DNA of 64,000 nt from Flaveria trinervia (taxonomy: Eukaryota > Streptophyta > Magnoliopsida > Asterales > Asteraceae), in the NCBI GenBank assembly GCA_025506515.1, contig CM046442.1, positions 8,678,596 through 8,742,595 of the forward strand, read 5' to 3'. The notes under the pieces were generated by a model that had not been told where the DNA came from, did not search any database, and saw only the letters and a list, made by a program, of their open reading frames with translations. Below, piece after piece: positions 36,316-51,629 of this stretch (position 1 is its first letter; every line of letters begins with the position of its first letter). The position numbers and the translations under genes are program-made.

Positions 36316-37082
36316 TGATAATTATCTACTGCTTAATGTCATGAAGAATCCTACACCAAAATTCTAAAATAAAACACATCAACATCCACATGCACTTTAT
36401 CCATAATTTATTTTCATAGAAAACCTATTCATCTTAATCACATCCGAAGAAAAAAATGTTGATTTTTCCACCAAGGCGTTGATCATTTGGATTTGACTTT
36501 TTTGTCCAACTTTAGGAAGATTAACTTTTGATAAGTACACAAGAATTTTCACCAAAAATATTTTGTTTCTATATTGATTGTTTAAATTGTTATTTTGTAG
36601 AGATCATAATTTTAGAAGGAGAAAAGTGGAAAAATATAATGAAAAGATTGGGGGATAAAAATTGAAAATATGATATAAAATATTGGTTATAGGGAGTTAG
36701 AAATATATTGACAAATACCTAAAAGATTTGATTTTGATAAAAGGTTAAGAAAAATAAATCTTCTATTCACATAGAAAATGATAGTATATGTTTATTTAGA
36801 TATATTGCATTCTAAGGGTTAAGAAGAAATGACTTAGGGTATGATTGATATGTGATAAGTTCTTCTTACATGAATGAAAATCAATATGGATAACAATACA
36901 CATGAACTATATTTAATATACCTAAAGTGGGCAACATATCAGGGGGTTTATGGTAACACTAAGTTCATGCTAAAACAGATTGAAAGTACAGTTCTGTCAC
37001 ACTCGAGTCCATCATTTCTTATTCAATAATTTCATAAGCTTGAATATGCATACATATGAACATAAATAAAAGTAAAGGCAAC
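36316..37082 (+). pseudogene. Second copy of the copia-2 tail (RNase H end, 3' non-coding tract)
   Basis: It matches 5218-5998. The first 540 bases carry a net loss of 14 bases against the first copy through scattered one-base indels, mostly in homopolymers. That is the profile of a weakly covered contig end rather than of ageing, since substitutions are few. From about 36855 on it is identical by eye. Confidence 0.85.
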
Positions 37083-40000
37083 TGATGGGTGGGATAGTAT
37101 ATATTTTGATAATGATTCTTCGCACATATTAAGTTTTAAATGGTTATTACTAATACTAAACCACACGTACAAAAAGGCAAGTGTACCTGTCATATGGTAA
37201 TATAGTGTTGGTATGAATAAAGTATCAATCCGTGGACACACTAAGCCTACTCAACAACCTCATAACTAACTATCAGTTTTATGGTTTAGAAGATGATAAG
37301 TTAAACATAATAACGATAAATAAAAATAGAACAAGATAGATTGAGACTTTTGGTGATTCTTTCAGTGAAGTAAGGCGGTTATACTAATTTAGATTACACT
37401 TATGTAATTGTGATGAATTGGTGGGGTGATTAAAGATATTTATTAACGTAATTATGTTGATGTTATAAAGATGAGCTGGCGCGATTTCTCGTCTATCCTG
37501 CTCCATAGTGACTAGGATCACGTTAGGCTGACATTACTACTTAGATCAAAGCCCTAGTAATGTAGGTGAATCTTTTGTGATCTATTTGACATACGATTTA
37601 TGAAAAGATAACTTATGCTAAAAAGAGAGTTGATCAAGTTCCTTCTTAAGCTACCATTAATTTTAGAAAACTATAACAATTACTGTAGATTTCTCAATCT
37701 AATAAAAGAGAACCCACAAATGATCAGAAAGTTAAGGTGATATGATTTCTAATAACCATTGCTAGTTCATTAGCCATGGATTTATTATGAAGGCCGGTTT
37801 CGCCAATGAAAGTTTATCATACGTTTTCAACCGTGTATGACAATCACAATCACAAATCATAAAGTTATAGCTTCCCGTCAAATGTATATGCTACCCATCA
37901 AAAGTTTTCCAAGACCACCGTAACATTAACATAATATATATCACACCATTAGCTCAGCATAAATTACATAAGTTTTATTAAATTAGGATAACACATAAAG
38001 TTTAGCTCATAAGGAGCTTAAACAGAACAACAAAAGATAAAAGATAGTAATGAAATCATCGGTCAATTAGAACAATCAAACCAGTGATCCATTGTGGATG
38101 ATGTTAAACGATCCCAAGCTTCTTCTAAGTATTGAATGAACCTCCAAAACCTTCTAAGAACCTCCAAATGTTGGGTCCCGAGAGGGAACACCAGCACTTC
38201 ACCTCCGAAAAGCTACTCTTCAAGTTGCAAATAAAGTCCTATTTATAGGCTTTCTGGAGTGTTTAAGCATGACCCCATGCCTAAAAGGCATGGGCCCGTG
38301 CTATTACAATGCACGTAAAAAGTTGTTGGCTCGTACGCTCAGAGTGTTGAGCACGACCTCGTGTGTTTTGATGGGGCATGACCCCGTGCCTCCTAGGGCA
38401 TGCTCCCGTGCCTCGGGTCGGGGAACCGTACTTTTTGTCCTGTCAGACTAACAAACACAGGGGTGTATTGATTTAGGCATGGAGGGTGTTTCAGGCTGGG
38501 TATGGGGGCGTGCCTCATGAAGCACGACCCCAAGCTTGAATTCCAAAGCTTGTTTTCTTTATTTCTTCTTATTTAGGCTTTGTTTGTTCATCATGGTCTT
38601 TTCCAAGCATGAAAACACAATATGAACAATTTACGTATCAAATCATCATTTTCAGTAACAGTTTCTAGAATAATTGATATGAAATTGATGTGTTTTATAT
38701 GTATAATTTGGATCATATCAAATATCCCCACACTTAAACTTTGCTTGTCCTCAAGCAAAATCACTCAAAATAGCAACTCCACTAAAAGCCATATAAGCAA
38801 ACTTGGTTTACTCAAATATAAACAATTAGGCACATGTGGAATGATATCCTTTCAAGCAATAGAGTGGTTTCTAAATATTTTTAACATGTAAAAAATCACA
38901 CTTCTCGCAAGGTGCACTCACACTCAGCTATATATATGGAATCATACATATGATTAAGTATGACTAATACGCTTGATTGCCTAGTATGAATACGTGTGAA
39001 ATCATATGCTTGGTAAGGGATCAAATCTCCACCTATGTTAGGTATTTACTTGCATAAATCATTAGGTCTTTGATGGGTTGTAATTTGACTCGGGTTCAAG
39101 TTATGGATTATTTGGGGAAAAGTGCTAAATGCTAAAAACAATGCTCTTGGCTTATTTCATAAACTAAAAGGAAACCAACAAAATGGTTTCTTATAAAATA
39201 CTCAAGCTGGAAGGGATATGCTAACTTGAGGACTTGTTTATGGTCAGATCGTCAAGACCGTATTGCACTTTCAAGAACCGGATCCTCCTTAACCCGATGA
39301 TATACGTAGCTATCCTTTTTTACACGTCGTTCGGCTTGGAGCCTAATTGCACCAACGGATTTGAATGTCGAATTCTTGGATTCAGTTTGGTTTTTGTTGC
39401 ACTTTCCTATATGAAACCAGTTCCCACACGTTGGGCATCTTTCATATCAGTTTTCTTTTCTTGCACACATATCTTGAAATACCATAAAATGATGGAACTA
39501 GTTTTCTTCTTCTTGTTTTTCTTTTTAGTTTTCTTTTTTGAAATAAGCCAAAACATATCTTAACGAAAACGGGTATTGTTGAAGGCTTATGGTTAAGTAG
39601 CTTTGGGGTTTGGATGATGGAAAATGAAAACGTTTAAGTATAACGGGGCTAAATAAGGACAATGTTTGGGTAAGGATATTTGAAAATGGTAGAGGCATGA
39701 ATGTCAGGTTTTCCTAATTGCCTAAATCATTTTTATGCAAGAAACACTTATAAGGTTATGAAATACATACCCAAAACAAGTTCTAATTCACATGCCACAT
39801 AAGGCACTCTCAATATATCCATAATGAAAGTAAAATGCATAAATGTAAAGTTTGTTTAAGGCTTAAACATAAGCTCACACATTGGATGAAATTGGGTATG
39901 AGTGTTTTATTTTACATGTTTGAATATTTTCGTCCACTCTTTTTGCTTTTCAAGATATCACAAAAAACTTTTTTTAAGATTATTTGGGTTTACTTTATTT

Positions 40001-40710
40001 GCTTATTTATTTCTTCAAAATGTATATTTATAAATTGTTAAATGTTTCCAGTGTCATTTCACAAATTAGAGTGACATTTTGTAAAAGATTTTTATAATTT
40101 GAACCTATTTATAAGCAAAGTATCAAGCATGTATTACCCTTCCCACATTTAAACTTCACATTGTCCTCAATGTGTTGACAATAAATATTAAGTAGAGAAA
40201 GACAAAGGAAAACTCCCCTAAAATGATGAGTCAAATACACGTGCTCGTTTTTTCCACAGCCGCTTTGAATGAGCTCAAAGGAATACATCAGGATTAATCT
40301 AAAACATCACCAATTTATTTAAGCAGAAAATTAAAGTCCTAAGTATACAAAATAAAATAAACAGACAAAAAATACATAGAGCCATGTTTTGATTACGGGT
40401 CCTTGGCTAGACCCTTCTCCACACTTAGTTTTTAATGAGGTAAAGGTTTATCACCTCTGAGAAAAACATAGTTGGTACATCGATTTCGCTATTAACCAAT
40501 AACCATTAACTTTAGAGCTTAGTCCTTGTTTTCAACCATGATAGCACTATGTGGATGATATTTTTTTTTATTTTTTATTTTTTTTAAATAAAACTAACTT
40601 TTATTAAAAATAAAACTATTATTTTATTTATTTTTAAATAAAACAAAATATTCAAAAATTTGAATCATCTTTCAAACTAACATGTGTTCCCGACAATAGC
40701 GCCAAAAACT
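37083..40710 (-). repeat. Second copy of array monomer 1 (LTR 1 37083-38720, internal 38721-40710)
   Basis: It matches 5999-9626, including the diverged outer LTR edge and the TG terminus that are unique to monomer 1. Confidence 0.85.
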
Positions 40711-43700
40711 TAACGGGCGCGGAGAGTATATATGTTTTAATAATGATTCTTAGCACATATTAAGTTTTAAATGGTTATTACTATTACTAAACCACACACT
40801 AAAAGGCAAGTGTACATGTCGTATGGTAATATAGTGTTGGTAAAAACCGAGTATCAATCCGTGGACACACTAAGCGTACTCAACAACCCTCATAATTGAC
40901 TATCAGTTTTATGTTTAGAAGATGATAAGTTAAACATAATAACGATAAATAAAAATAGAACAAGATATATTAAGACTTTTGGTGATTCTTTCAGTGAAGT
41001 AAGGCGGTTATACTAATTAGATTACACTTATGTAATTGTGATGAATTGGTGGGGTGATTAAAGATATTTATTAACGTAATTATGTTGATGTTTATAAAGA
41101 TGAGCTGGCACGATTTCTCGTCTATCCTGCTCCATAGTGACTAGGATCACGTTAGGCTGACATTACTACTTAGATCAAAGCCCTAGTAATGTAGGTGAAT
41201 CTTTTGTGATCTATTTGACATACGATTTATGAAAAGATAACTTAATGCTAAAAAGAGAGTTGATCAAGTTCCTTCTTAAGCTACCATTAATTTTAGAAAA
41301 CTATAACAATTACTGTAGATTTCTCAATCTAATAAAAGAGAACCCACAAATGATCAGAAAGTTAAGGTGATATGATTTCTAATAACCATTGCTAGTTCAT
41401 TAGCCATGGATTTATTATGAAGGCCGGTTTCGCCAATGAAAGTTTATCATACGTTTTCAACCGTGTATGACAATCACAATCACAAATCATAAAGTTATAG
41501 CTTCCCATTCAAATGTATATGCTACCCATCAAAAGTTTCCAAGACCACCATAACATTAACATAATATTATCACACCATTAGCTCAGCATAAATTACATAA
41601 GTTTTATTAAATTAGGATAACACATAAAGTTTAGCTCATAAGGAGCTTAAACAGAACAACAAAAGATAAAAGATAGTAATGAAATCATCGGTCAATTAGA
41701 ACAATCAAACCAGTGATCCATTGTGGATGATGTTAAACGATCCCAAGATTCTTCTAAGTATTGAATGAACCTCCAAAACCTTCTAAGAACCTCCAAATGT
41801 TGGTTCCCGAGAGGGAACACCAGCACTTCACCTCCGAAAAGCTACTCTTCAAGTTGCAAATAAAGTCCTATTTATAGGCTTTCTGGAGTGTTTAAGCATG
41901 ACCCCATGCCTAAAAGGCATGGGCCCGTGCTATTACAATGCACGTAAAAAGTTGGTTGGCTCGTACGCTCAGAGTTTGTTGAGCACGACCTCGTGTTTTT
42001 GATGGGGCATGACCCGTGCCTCCTAGGGCATGCTCCCGTGCCTCGGGTCGGGGAACCGTACTTTTTGTCCTGTCAGACTAACAAACACAGGGGTGTATTG
42101 ATTTAGGCATGGAGGGTGTTTCAGGCTGGGTATGGGGGCGTGCCTCATGAAGCACGACCCCAAGCTTGAATTCCAAAGCTTGGTTTTCTTTATTTTCTTC
42201 TTATTTAGGCTTTGTTTGTTCATCATGGTCTTTTCCAAGCATGAAAACACAATATGAACAATTTACGTATCAAATCATCATTTTCAGTAACAGTTTCTAG
42301 AATAATTGATATGAAATTGATGTGTTTTATATGTATAATTTGGATCATATCAAATATCCCCACACTTAAACTTTGCTTGTCCTCAAGCAAAATCACTCAA
42401 ATAGCAACTCCACTAAAAGCCATATAAGCAAACTTGGTTTACTCAAATATAAACAATTAGGCACATGTGGAATGATATCCTTTCAAGCAATAGAGTGGTT
42501 TCTAAATATTTTTAACATGTAAAAAATCACACTTCTCGCAAGGTGCACTCACACTCAGCTATATATATGGAATCATACATATGATTAAGTATGACTAATA
42601 CGCTTGATTGCCTAGTATGAATACGTGTGAAATCATATGCTTGGTAAGGGATCAAATCTCCACCTATGTTAGGTATTTACTTGCATAAATCATTAGGTCT
42701 TTGATGGGTTGTAATTTGACTCGGGTTCAAGTTATGGATTATTTGGGGAAAAGTGCTTAAATGCTAAAAACAATGCTCTTGGCTTATTTCATAAACTAAA
42801 AGGAAACCAACAAAATGGTTTCTTATAAAATACTCAAGCTGGAAGGGATATGCTAACTTGAGGACTTGTTTATGGTCAGATCGTCAAGACCGTATTGCAC
42901 TTTCAAGAACCGGACCTCCTCCTTAACCCGATGATATACGAGCTATCCTTTTTTACACGTCGTTCGGCTTGGAGCCTAATTGCACCCAACGGATTTGAAT
43001 GTTGAATTCTTGGATTCAGTTTGGTTTTTGTTGCACTTTCCTATATGAAACCAGTTCCCCACACGTTGGGCATCTTTCATATCAGTTTTCTTTTCTTGCA
43101 CACATATCTTGAAATACCATAAAATGATGGAACTAGTTTCTTCTTCTTGTTTTTCTTTTTTTAGTTTTCTTTTTTTGAAATAAGCCAAAACATATCTTTA
43201 ACGAAAACGGGTATTGTTGAAGGCTTTATGGTTAAGTAGCTTTGGGGTTTGGATGATGGAAAATGAAAACGTTTAAGTATAACGGGGCTAAATAAGGACA
43301 ATGTTTGGGTAAGGATATTTGAAAATGGTAGAGGCATGAATGTCAGGTTTTCCTAATTGCCTAAATCATTTTATGCAAGAAACACTTATAAGGTTATGAA
43401 ATACATACCCAAAACAAGTTCTAATTCACATGCCACATAAGGCACTCTCAATATATCCATAATGAAAGTAAAAATGCATAAATGTAAAGTTTGTTTAAGG
43501 CTTAAACAAAAGCTCACACATTGGATGAAATTGGGTATGAGTGTTTTATTTTACATGTTTGAATATTTTCGTCCACTCTTTTTGCTTTTCAAGATATCAC
43601 AAAAAACTCTTTTTAAGATTATTAGGGTTTACTTTATTTGCTTATTATTTCTTCAAAATGTGTTTATAAATTGTTAAATGTTTCCGGTGTATTTCCACAA

Positions 43701-44352
43701 ATTAGAGTGACATTTTGTAAAAGATTTAATTATAATTTGAACCTATTTATAAGCAAAGTATCAAGCATGTATTACCCTTCCCGACATTTAAACTTCACAT
43801 TGTCCTCAATGTGTTGACAATAAATATTAAGTAGAGAAAGACAAAGGAAAACTCCCCTAAAATGATGAGTCAAATACAGGTGCTCGTTTTTTCCACAGCC
43901 GCTTTGAATGAGCTCAAAGGAATACATCAGGATTAATCTAAAACATCACCAATTTATTTAAAGCAGAAAATTAAAGTCCTAAGTATACAAAATAAAATAA
44001 ACAGACAAAAAATACATAGAGCCATGTTTTGATTACGGGTCCTTGGCTAGACCCTTCTCCACACTTAGTTTTTAATGAGGTAAAGGTTTATCACCTCTGA
44101 GAAAAACATAGTTGGTACATCGATTTCGCTATTAACCAATAACCATTAACTTTAGAGCTTAGTCCTTTGTTTTCAACCATGATAGCACTATGTGGATGAT
44201 ATTTTTTTTATTTTTTTTATTTTTTTTAAATAAAACTAACTTTTATAAAAATAAAACTATTTATTTTATTTATTTTTAAATAAAACAAAATATTCAAAAA
44301 TTTGAATCATCTTTCAAACTAACATGTGTTCCCGACAATAGCGCCAAAAACT
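40711..44352 (-). repeat. Second copy of array monomer 2 (LTR 40711-42352)
   Basis: It matches 9627-13268, including CTGGCACGAT and CCCGACATTT, private to monomer 2. Confidence 0.85.
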
Positions 44353-47300
44353 TAACGGGCGCAGAGAGTATATATGTTTTAATAATGATTCTTAGCACAT
44401 ATTAAGTTTTAAATGGTTATTACTATTACTAAACCACACACATAAAAGGCAAGTGTACATGTCGTATGGTAATAGTGTTGGTAAAAACCGAGTATCAATC
44501 CGTGGACACACTAAGCGTACTCAACAACCTCATATTTGACTATCAGTTTTATGGTTTAGAAGATGATAAGTTAAACATAATAACGATAAATAAAAATAGA
44601 ACAAGATAGATTAAGACTTTTGGTGATTCTTTCAGTGAAGTAAGGCGGTTATACTAATTTAGATTACACTTATGTAATTGTGATGAATTGGTGGGGTGAT
44701 TAAAGATATTTATTAACGTAATTATGTTGATGTTTATAAAGATGAGCTGGCGCGATTTCTCGTCTATCCTGCTCCATAGTGACTAGGATCACGTTAGGCT
44801 GACATTACTACTTAGATCAAAGCCCTAGTAATGTAGGTGAATCTTTTGTGATCTATTTGACATACGATTTATGAAAAGATAACTTAATGCTAAAAAGAGA
44901 GTTGATCAAGTTCCTTCTTAAGCTACCATTAATTTTAGAAAACTATAACAATTACTGTAGATTTCTCAATCTAATAAAAGAGAACCCACAAATGATCAGA
45001 AAGTTAAGGTGATATGATTTCTAATAACCATTGCTAGTTCATTAGCCATGGATTTATTATGAAGGCCGGTTTCGCCAATGAAAGTTTATCATAAGTTTTC
45101 AACCGTGTATGACAATCACAATCACAAATCATAAAGTTATAGCTTCCCATTCAAATGTATATGCTACCCATCAAAAGTTTTCCAAGACCACCATAACATT
45201 AACATAATATATATCACACCATTAGCTCAGCATAAATTACATAAGTTTTATTAAATTAGGAAAACATAAAGTTTAGCTCATAAGGAGCTTAAACAGAACA
45301 ACAAAAGATAAAAGATAGTAATGAAATCATCGGTCAATTAGAACAATCAAACCAGTGATCCATTGTGGATGATGTTAAACGATCCCAAGCTTCTTCTAAG
45401 TATTGAATGAACCTCCAAAACCTTCAAGAACCTCCAAATGTTGGGTTCCCGAGAGGGAACACCAGCACTTCACCTCCGAAAAGCTACTCTTCAAGTTGCA
45501 AATAAAGTCCTATTTATAGGCTTTCTGGAGTGTTAAGCATGACCCCATGCCTAAAAGGCATGGGCCCGTGCTATTACAATGCACGTAAAAAGTTGGTTGG
45601 CTCGTACGCTCAGAGTTTGTTGAGCACGACCTCGTGTTTTTGATGGGGCATGACCCCGTGCCTCCTAGGGCATGCTCCCGTGCCTCGGGTCGGGGAACCG
45701 TACTTTTTGTCCTGTCAGACTAACAAACACAGGGGTGTATTGATTTAGGCATGGAGGGTGTTTCAGGCTGGGTATGGGGGCGTGCCTCATGAAGCACGAC
45801 CCCAAGCTTGAATTCCAAAGCTTGGTTTTCTTTATTTTCTTCTTATTTAGGCTTTGTTTGTTCATCATGGTCTTTTCCAAGCATGAAAACACAATATGAA
45901 CAATTTACGTATCAAATCATCATTTTCAGTAACAGTTTCTAGAATAATTGATATGAAATTGATGGTTTTATATGTATATTTGGATCATATCAAATATCCC
46001 CACACTTAAACTTTGCTTGTCCTCAAGCAAAATCACTCAAAATAGCAACTCCACTAAAAGCCATATAAGCAAACTTGGTTTACTCAAATATAAACAATTA
46101 GGCACATGTGGAATGATATCCTTTCAAGCAATAGAGTGGTTTCTAAATATTTTTAACATGTAAAAAATCACACTTCTCGCAAGGTGCACTCACACTCAGC
46201 TATATATATGGAATCATACATATGATTAAGTATGACTAATACGCTTGATTGCCTAGTATGAATACGTGTGAAATCATATGCTTGGTAAGGGATCAAATCT
46301 CCACCTATGTTAGGTATTTACTTGCATAAATCATTAGGTCTTTGATGGGTTGTAATTTGACTCGGGTTCAAGTTATGGATTATTTGGGGAAAAGTGCTTA
46401 AATGCTAAAAACAATGCTCTTGGCTTATTTCATAAACTAAAAGGAAACCAACAAAATGGTTTCTTATAAAATACTCAAGCTGGAAGGGATATGCTAACTT
46501 GAGGACTTGTTTATGGTCAGATCGTCAAGACCGTATTGCACTTTCAAGAACCGGACCTCCTCCTTAACCCGATGATATACGTAGCTATCCTTTTTTACAC
46601 GTCGTTCGGCTTGGAGCCTAATTGCACCCAACGGATTTGAATGTCGAATTCTTGGATTCAGTTTGGTTTTTGTTGCACTTTCCTATATGAAACCAGTTCC
46701 CCACACGTTGGGCATCTTTCATATCAGTTTTTTTTCTTGCACACATATCTTGAAATACCATAAAATGATGGAACTAGTTTCTTCTTCTTGTTTTCTTTTT
46801 TTTAGTTTTCTTTTTTGAAATAAGCCAAAACATATCTTTAACGAAAAGGGTATTGTTGAAGGCTTTATGGTTAAGTAGCTTTGGGTTTGGATGATGGAAA
46901 ATGAAAACGTTTAAGTATAACGGGGCTAAATAAGGACAATGTTTGGGTAAGGATATTTGAAAATGGTAGAGGCATGAATGTCAGGTTTTCCTAATTGCCT
47001 AAATCATTTTTATGCAAGAAACACTTATAAGGTTATGAAATACATACCCAAAACAAGTTCTAATTCACATGCCACATAAGGCACTCTCAATATATCCATA
47101 ATGAAAGTAAAAATGCATAAATGTAAAGTTTGTTTAAGGCTTAAACATAAGCTCACACATTGGATGAAATTGGGTATGAGTGTTTTTTTTACATGTTTGA
47201 ATATTTTCGCACTCTTTTTGCTTTTCAAGATATCACAAAAAACTTTTTTAAGATTATTTGGGTTTACTTTATTTGCTTATTTATTTCTTCAAAATGTATA

Positions 47301-47991
47301 TTTATAAATTGTTAAATGTTTCCAGTGTCATTTCCACAAATTAGAGTGACATTTTGTAAAAGATTTAATTATAATTTGAACCTATTTATAAGCAAAGTAT
47401 CAAGCATGTATTACCCTTCCCCACATTTAAACTTCACATTGTCCTCAATGTGTTGACAATAAATATTAAGTAGAGAAAGACAAAGGAAAACTCCCCTAAA
47501 ATGATGAGTCAAATACAGGTGCTCGTTTTTTCCACAGCCGCTTTGAATGAGCTCAAAGGAATACATCAGGATTAATCTAAAACATCACCAATTTATTTAA
47601 AGCAGAAAATTAAAGTCCTAAGTATACAAAATAAAATAAACAGACAAAAAATACATAGAGCCATGTTTTGATTACGGGTCCTTGGCTAGACCCTTCTCCA
47701 CACTTAGTTTTTAATGAGGTAAAGGTTTATCACCTCTGAGAAAAACATAGTTGGTACATCGATTTCGCTATTAACCAATAACCATTAACTTTAGAGCTTA
47801 GTCCTTTGTTTTCAACCATGATAGCACTATGTGGATGATATTTTTTTTATTTTTTTTATTTTTTTTAAATAAAACTAACTTTTATTAAAAATAAAACTAT
47901 TTATTTTATTTATTTTTAAATAAAAAAAATATTCAAAAATTTGAATCATCTTTCAAACTAACATGTGTTCCCGACAATAGCGCCAAAAACT
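44353..47991 (-). repeat. Second copy of array monomer 3 (LTR 44353-45992)
   Basis: It matches 13269-16907, including GGAAAACATAAAG and AAAAGGGTATTG. Confidence 0.85.
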
Positions 47992-50900
47992 TAACGGGCG
48001 CGGAGAGTATATATGTTTTAATAATGATTCTTAGCACATATTAAGTTTTAAATGGTTATTACTATTACTAAACCACACACATAAAAGGCAAGTGTACATG
48101 TCGTATGGTAATATAGTGTTGGTAAAAACCGAGTATCAATCCGTGGACACACTAAGCGTACTCAACAACCCTCATAATTGACTATCAGTTTTATGGTTTA
48201 GAAGATGATAAGTTAAACATAATAACGATAAATAAAAATAGAACAAGATAGATTAAGACTTTTGGTGATTCTTTCAGTGAAGTAAGGCGGTTATACTAAT
48301 TTAGATTACACTTATGTAATTGTGATGAATTGGTGGGGTGATTAAAGATATTATTAACGTAATTATGTTGATGTTTATAAAGATGAGCTGGCGCGATTTC
48401 TCGTCTATCCTGCTCCATAGTGACTAGGATCACGTTAGGCTGACATTACTACTTAGATCAAAGCCCTAGTAATGTAGGTGAATCTTTTGTGATCTATTTG
48501 ACATACGATTTATGAAAAGATAACTTAATGCTAAAAAGAGAGTTGATCAAGTTCCTTCTTAAGCTACCATTAATTTTAGAAAACTATAACAATTACTGTA
48601 GATTTCTCAATCTAATAAAAGAGAACCCACAAATGATCAGAAAGTTACGGTGATATGATTTCTAATAACCATTGCTAGTTCATTAGCCATGGATTTATTA
48701 TGAAGGCCGGTTTCGCCAATGAAAGTTTATCATACGTTTTCAACCGTGTATGACAATCACAATCACAAATCATAAAGTTATAGCTTCCCATTCAAATGTA
48801 TGCTACCCATCAAAAGTTTTCCAAGACCACGATAACATTAACATAATATATATCACACCATTAGCTCAAATAAATTACATAAGTTTTACAAAATTAGGAT
48901 AACACATAAAGTTTAGCTCATAAGGAGCTTAAACAGAACAACAAAAGATAAAAGATAGTAATGAAATCATCGGTCAATTAGAACAATCAAACCAGTGATC
49001 CATTGTGGATGATGTTAAACGATCCCAAGATTCTTCTAAGTATTGAATGAACCTCCAAAACCTTCTAAGAACCTCCAAATGTTGGGTTCCCGAGAGGGAA
49101 CACCAGCACTTCACCTCCGAAAAGCTACTCTTCAAGTTGCAAAAAATAAAGTTATTATAGGCTTTCTGGAGTGTTTAAGCATGACCCCATGCCTAAAAGG
49201 CATGGGCCCGTGCTATTACAATGCACGTAAAAAGTTGGTTGGCTCGTACGCTCAGAGTTTGTTGAGCACGACCTCGTGTTTTTGATGGGGCATGACCCCG
49301 TGCCTCCTAGGGCATGCTCCCGTGCCTCGGGTCGGGGAACCGTACTTTTTGTCCTGTCAGACTAACAAACACAGGGGTGTATTGATTTAGGCATGGAGGG
49401 TGTTTCAGGCTGGGTATGGGGGCGTGCCTCATGAAGCACGACCCAAGCTTGAATTCCAAAGCTTGGTTTTCTTTATTTTCTTCTTATTTAGGCTTTGTTT
49501 GTTCATCATGGTCTTTTCCAAGCATGAAAACACAATATGAACAATTTACGTATCAAATCATCATTTTCAGTAACAGTTTCTAGAATAATTGATATGAAAT
49601 TGATGTGTTTTATATGTATAATTTGGATCATATCAAATATCCCCACACTTAAACTTTGCTTGTCCTCAAGCAAAATCACTCAAATAGCAACTCCACTAAA
49701 AGCCATATAAGCAAACTTGGTTTACTCAAATATAACAATTAGGCACATGTGGAATGATATCCTTTCCAGCAATAGAGTGGTTTCTAAATATTTTTAACAT
49801 GTAAAAAATCACACTTCTCGCAAGGTGCACTCACACTCAGCTATATATATGGAATCATACATATGATTAAGTATGACTAATACGCTTGATTGCCTAGTAT
49901 GAATACGTGTGAAATCATATGCTTGGTAAGGGATCAAATCTCCACCTATGTTAGGTATTTACTTGCATAAATCATTAGGTCTTTGATGGGTTGTAATTTG
50001 ACTCGGGTTCAAGTTATGGATTATTTGGGGAAAAGTGCTTAAATGCTAAAAACAATGCTCTTGGCTTATTTCATAAACTAAAAGGAAACCAACAAAATGG
50101 TTTCTTATAAAATACTCAAGCTGGAAGGGATATGCTAACTTGAGGACTTGTTTATGGTCAGATCGTCAAGACGTATTGCACTTTCAAGAACCGGACCTCC
50201 TCCTTAACCCGATGATATACGTAGCTATCCTTTTTACACGTCGTTCGGCTTGGAGCCTAATTGCACCCAAGAGATTTGAATGTCGAATTCTTGGATTCAG
50301 TTTGGTTTTTGTTGCACTTTCCTATGAAACCAGTTCCCCACACGTTGGGCATCTTTCATATCAGTTTTCTTTTCTTGCACACATATCTTGAAATACCATA
50401 AAATGATGGAACTAGTTTTCTTCTTCTTGTTTTTCTTTTTTTAGTTTTCTTTTTTTGAAATAAGCCAAAACATATCTTTAACGAAAACGGGTATTGTTGA
50501 AGGATTTATGGTTAAGTAGCTTTGGGGTTTGGATGATGGAAAATGAAAACGTTTAAGTATAACGAGGCTAAATAAGGACAATGTTTGGGTAAGGATATTT
50601 GAAAATGGCAGAGGCATGAATGTCAAGTTTTCCTAATTGCCTAAATCATTTTATGCAAGAAACACTTATAAGGTTATGAAATACATACCCAAAACAAGTT
50701 CTAATTCACATGCCACATAAGGCACTCTCAATATATCCATAATGAAAGTAAAATGCATAAATGTAAAGTTTGTTTAAGGCTTAAACATAAGCTCACACAT
50801 TGGATGAAATTGGGTATGAGTGTTTTATTTTACATGTTTGAATATTTTCGTCCATCTTTTTGCTTTTCAAGATATCACAAAAAACTTTTTTTAAGATTAT

Positions 50901-51629
50901 TTGGGTTTACTTTATTTGCTTATTTATTTCTTCAAAATGTATATTTATAAATTGTTAAATGTTTCCGGTGTCATTTCCACAATTAGAGTGACATTTTGTA
51001 AAAGATTTAATTATAATTTGAACCTATTTATAAGCAAAGTATCAAGCATGTATTACCCTTCCCCACATTTAAACTTCACATTGTCCTCAATGTGTTGACA
51101 ATAAATATTAAGTAGAGAAAGACAAAGGAAAACTCCCCTAAAATGATGAGTCAAATACAGGTGCTCGTTTTTTCCACAGCCGCTTTGAATGAGCTCAAAG
51201 GAATACATCAGGATTAATCTAAAACATCACCAATTTATTTAAAGCAGAAAATTAAAGTCCTAAGTATACAAAATAAAATAAACAGACAAAAAATACATAG
51301 AGCCATGTTTGATTACGGGTCCTTGGCTAGACCCTTCTCCACACTTAGTTTTTAATGAGGTAAAGGTTATCACCTCTGAGAAAAACATAGTTGGTACATC
51401 GATTTCGCTATTAACCAATAACCATTAACTTTAGAGCTTAGTCCTTTGTTTTCAACATCATAGCACTATGTGGATGATATTTTTTTTATTTGTTTTTTTT
51501 TTTAAATAAAACTAACTTTTATTAAAAATAAAACTATTTATTTTATTTATTTTTAAATAAAACAAAATATTCAAAAATTTGAATCATCTTTCAAACTAAC
51601 ATGTGTTCCCGAAAATAGCGCCAAAAACT
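47992..51629 (-). repeat. Second copy of array monomer 4 (LTR 47992-49635, damaged TATA)
   Basis: It matches 16908-20545, including the rearranged TATA region near 49141-49161 and the CAAGACGTATT loss. Confidence 0.85.

Noticed and set aside
36133..36318. Open frame running through the gap
   Set aside because: More than half of it is unknown bases, and the rest is LTR sequence read in the wrong direction.
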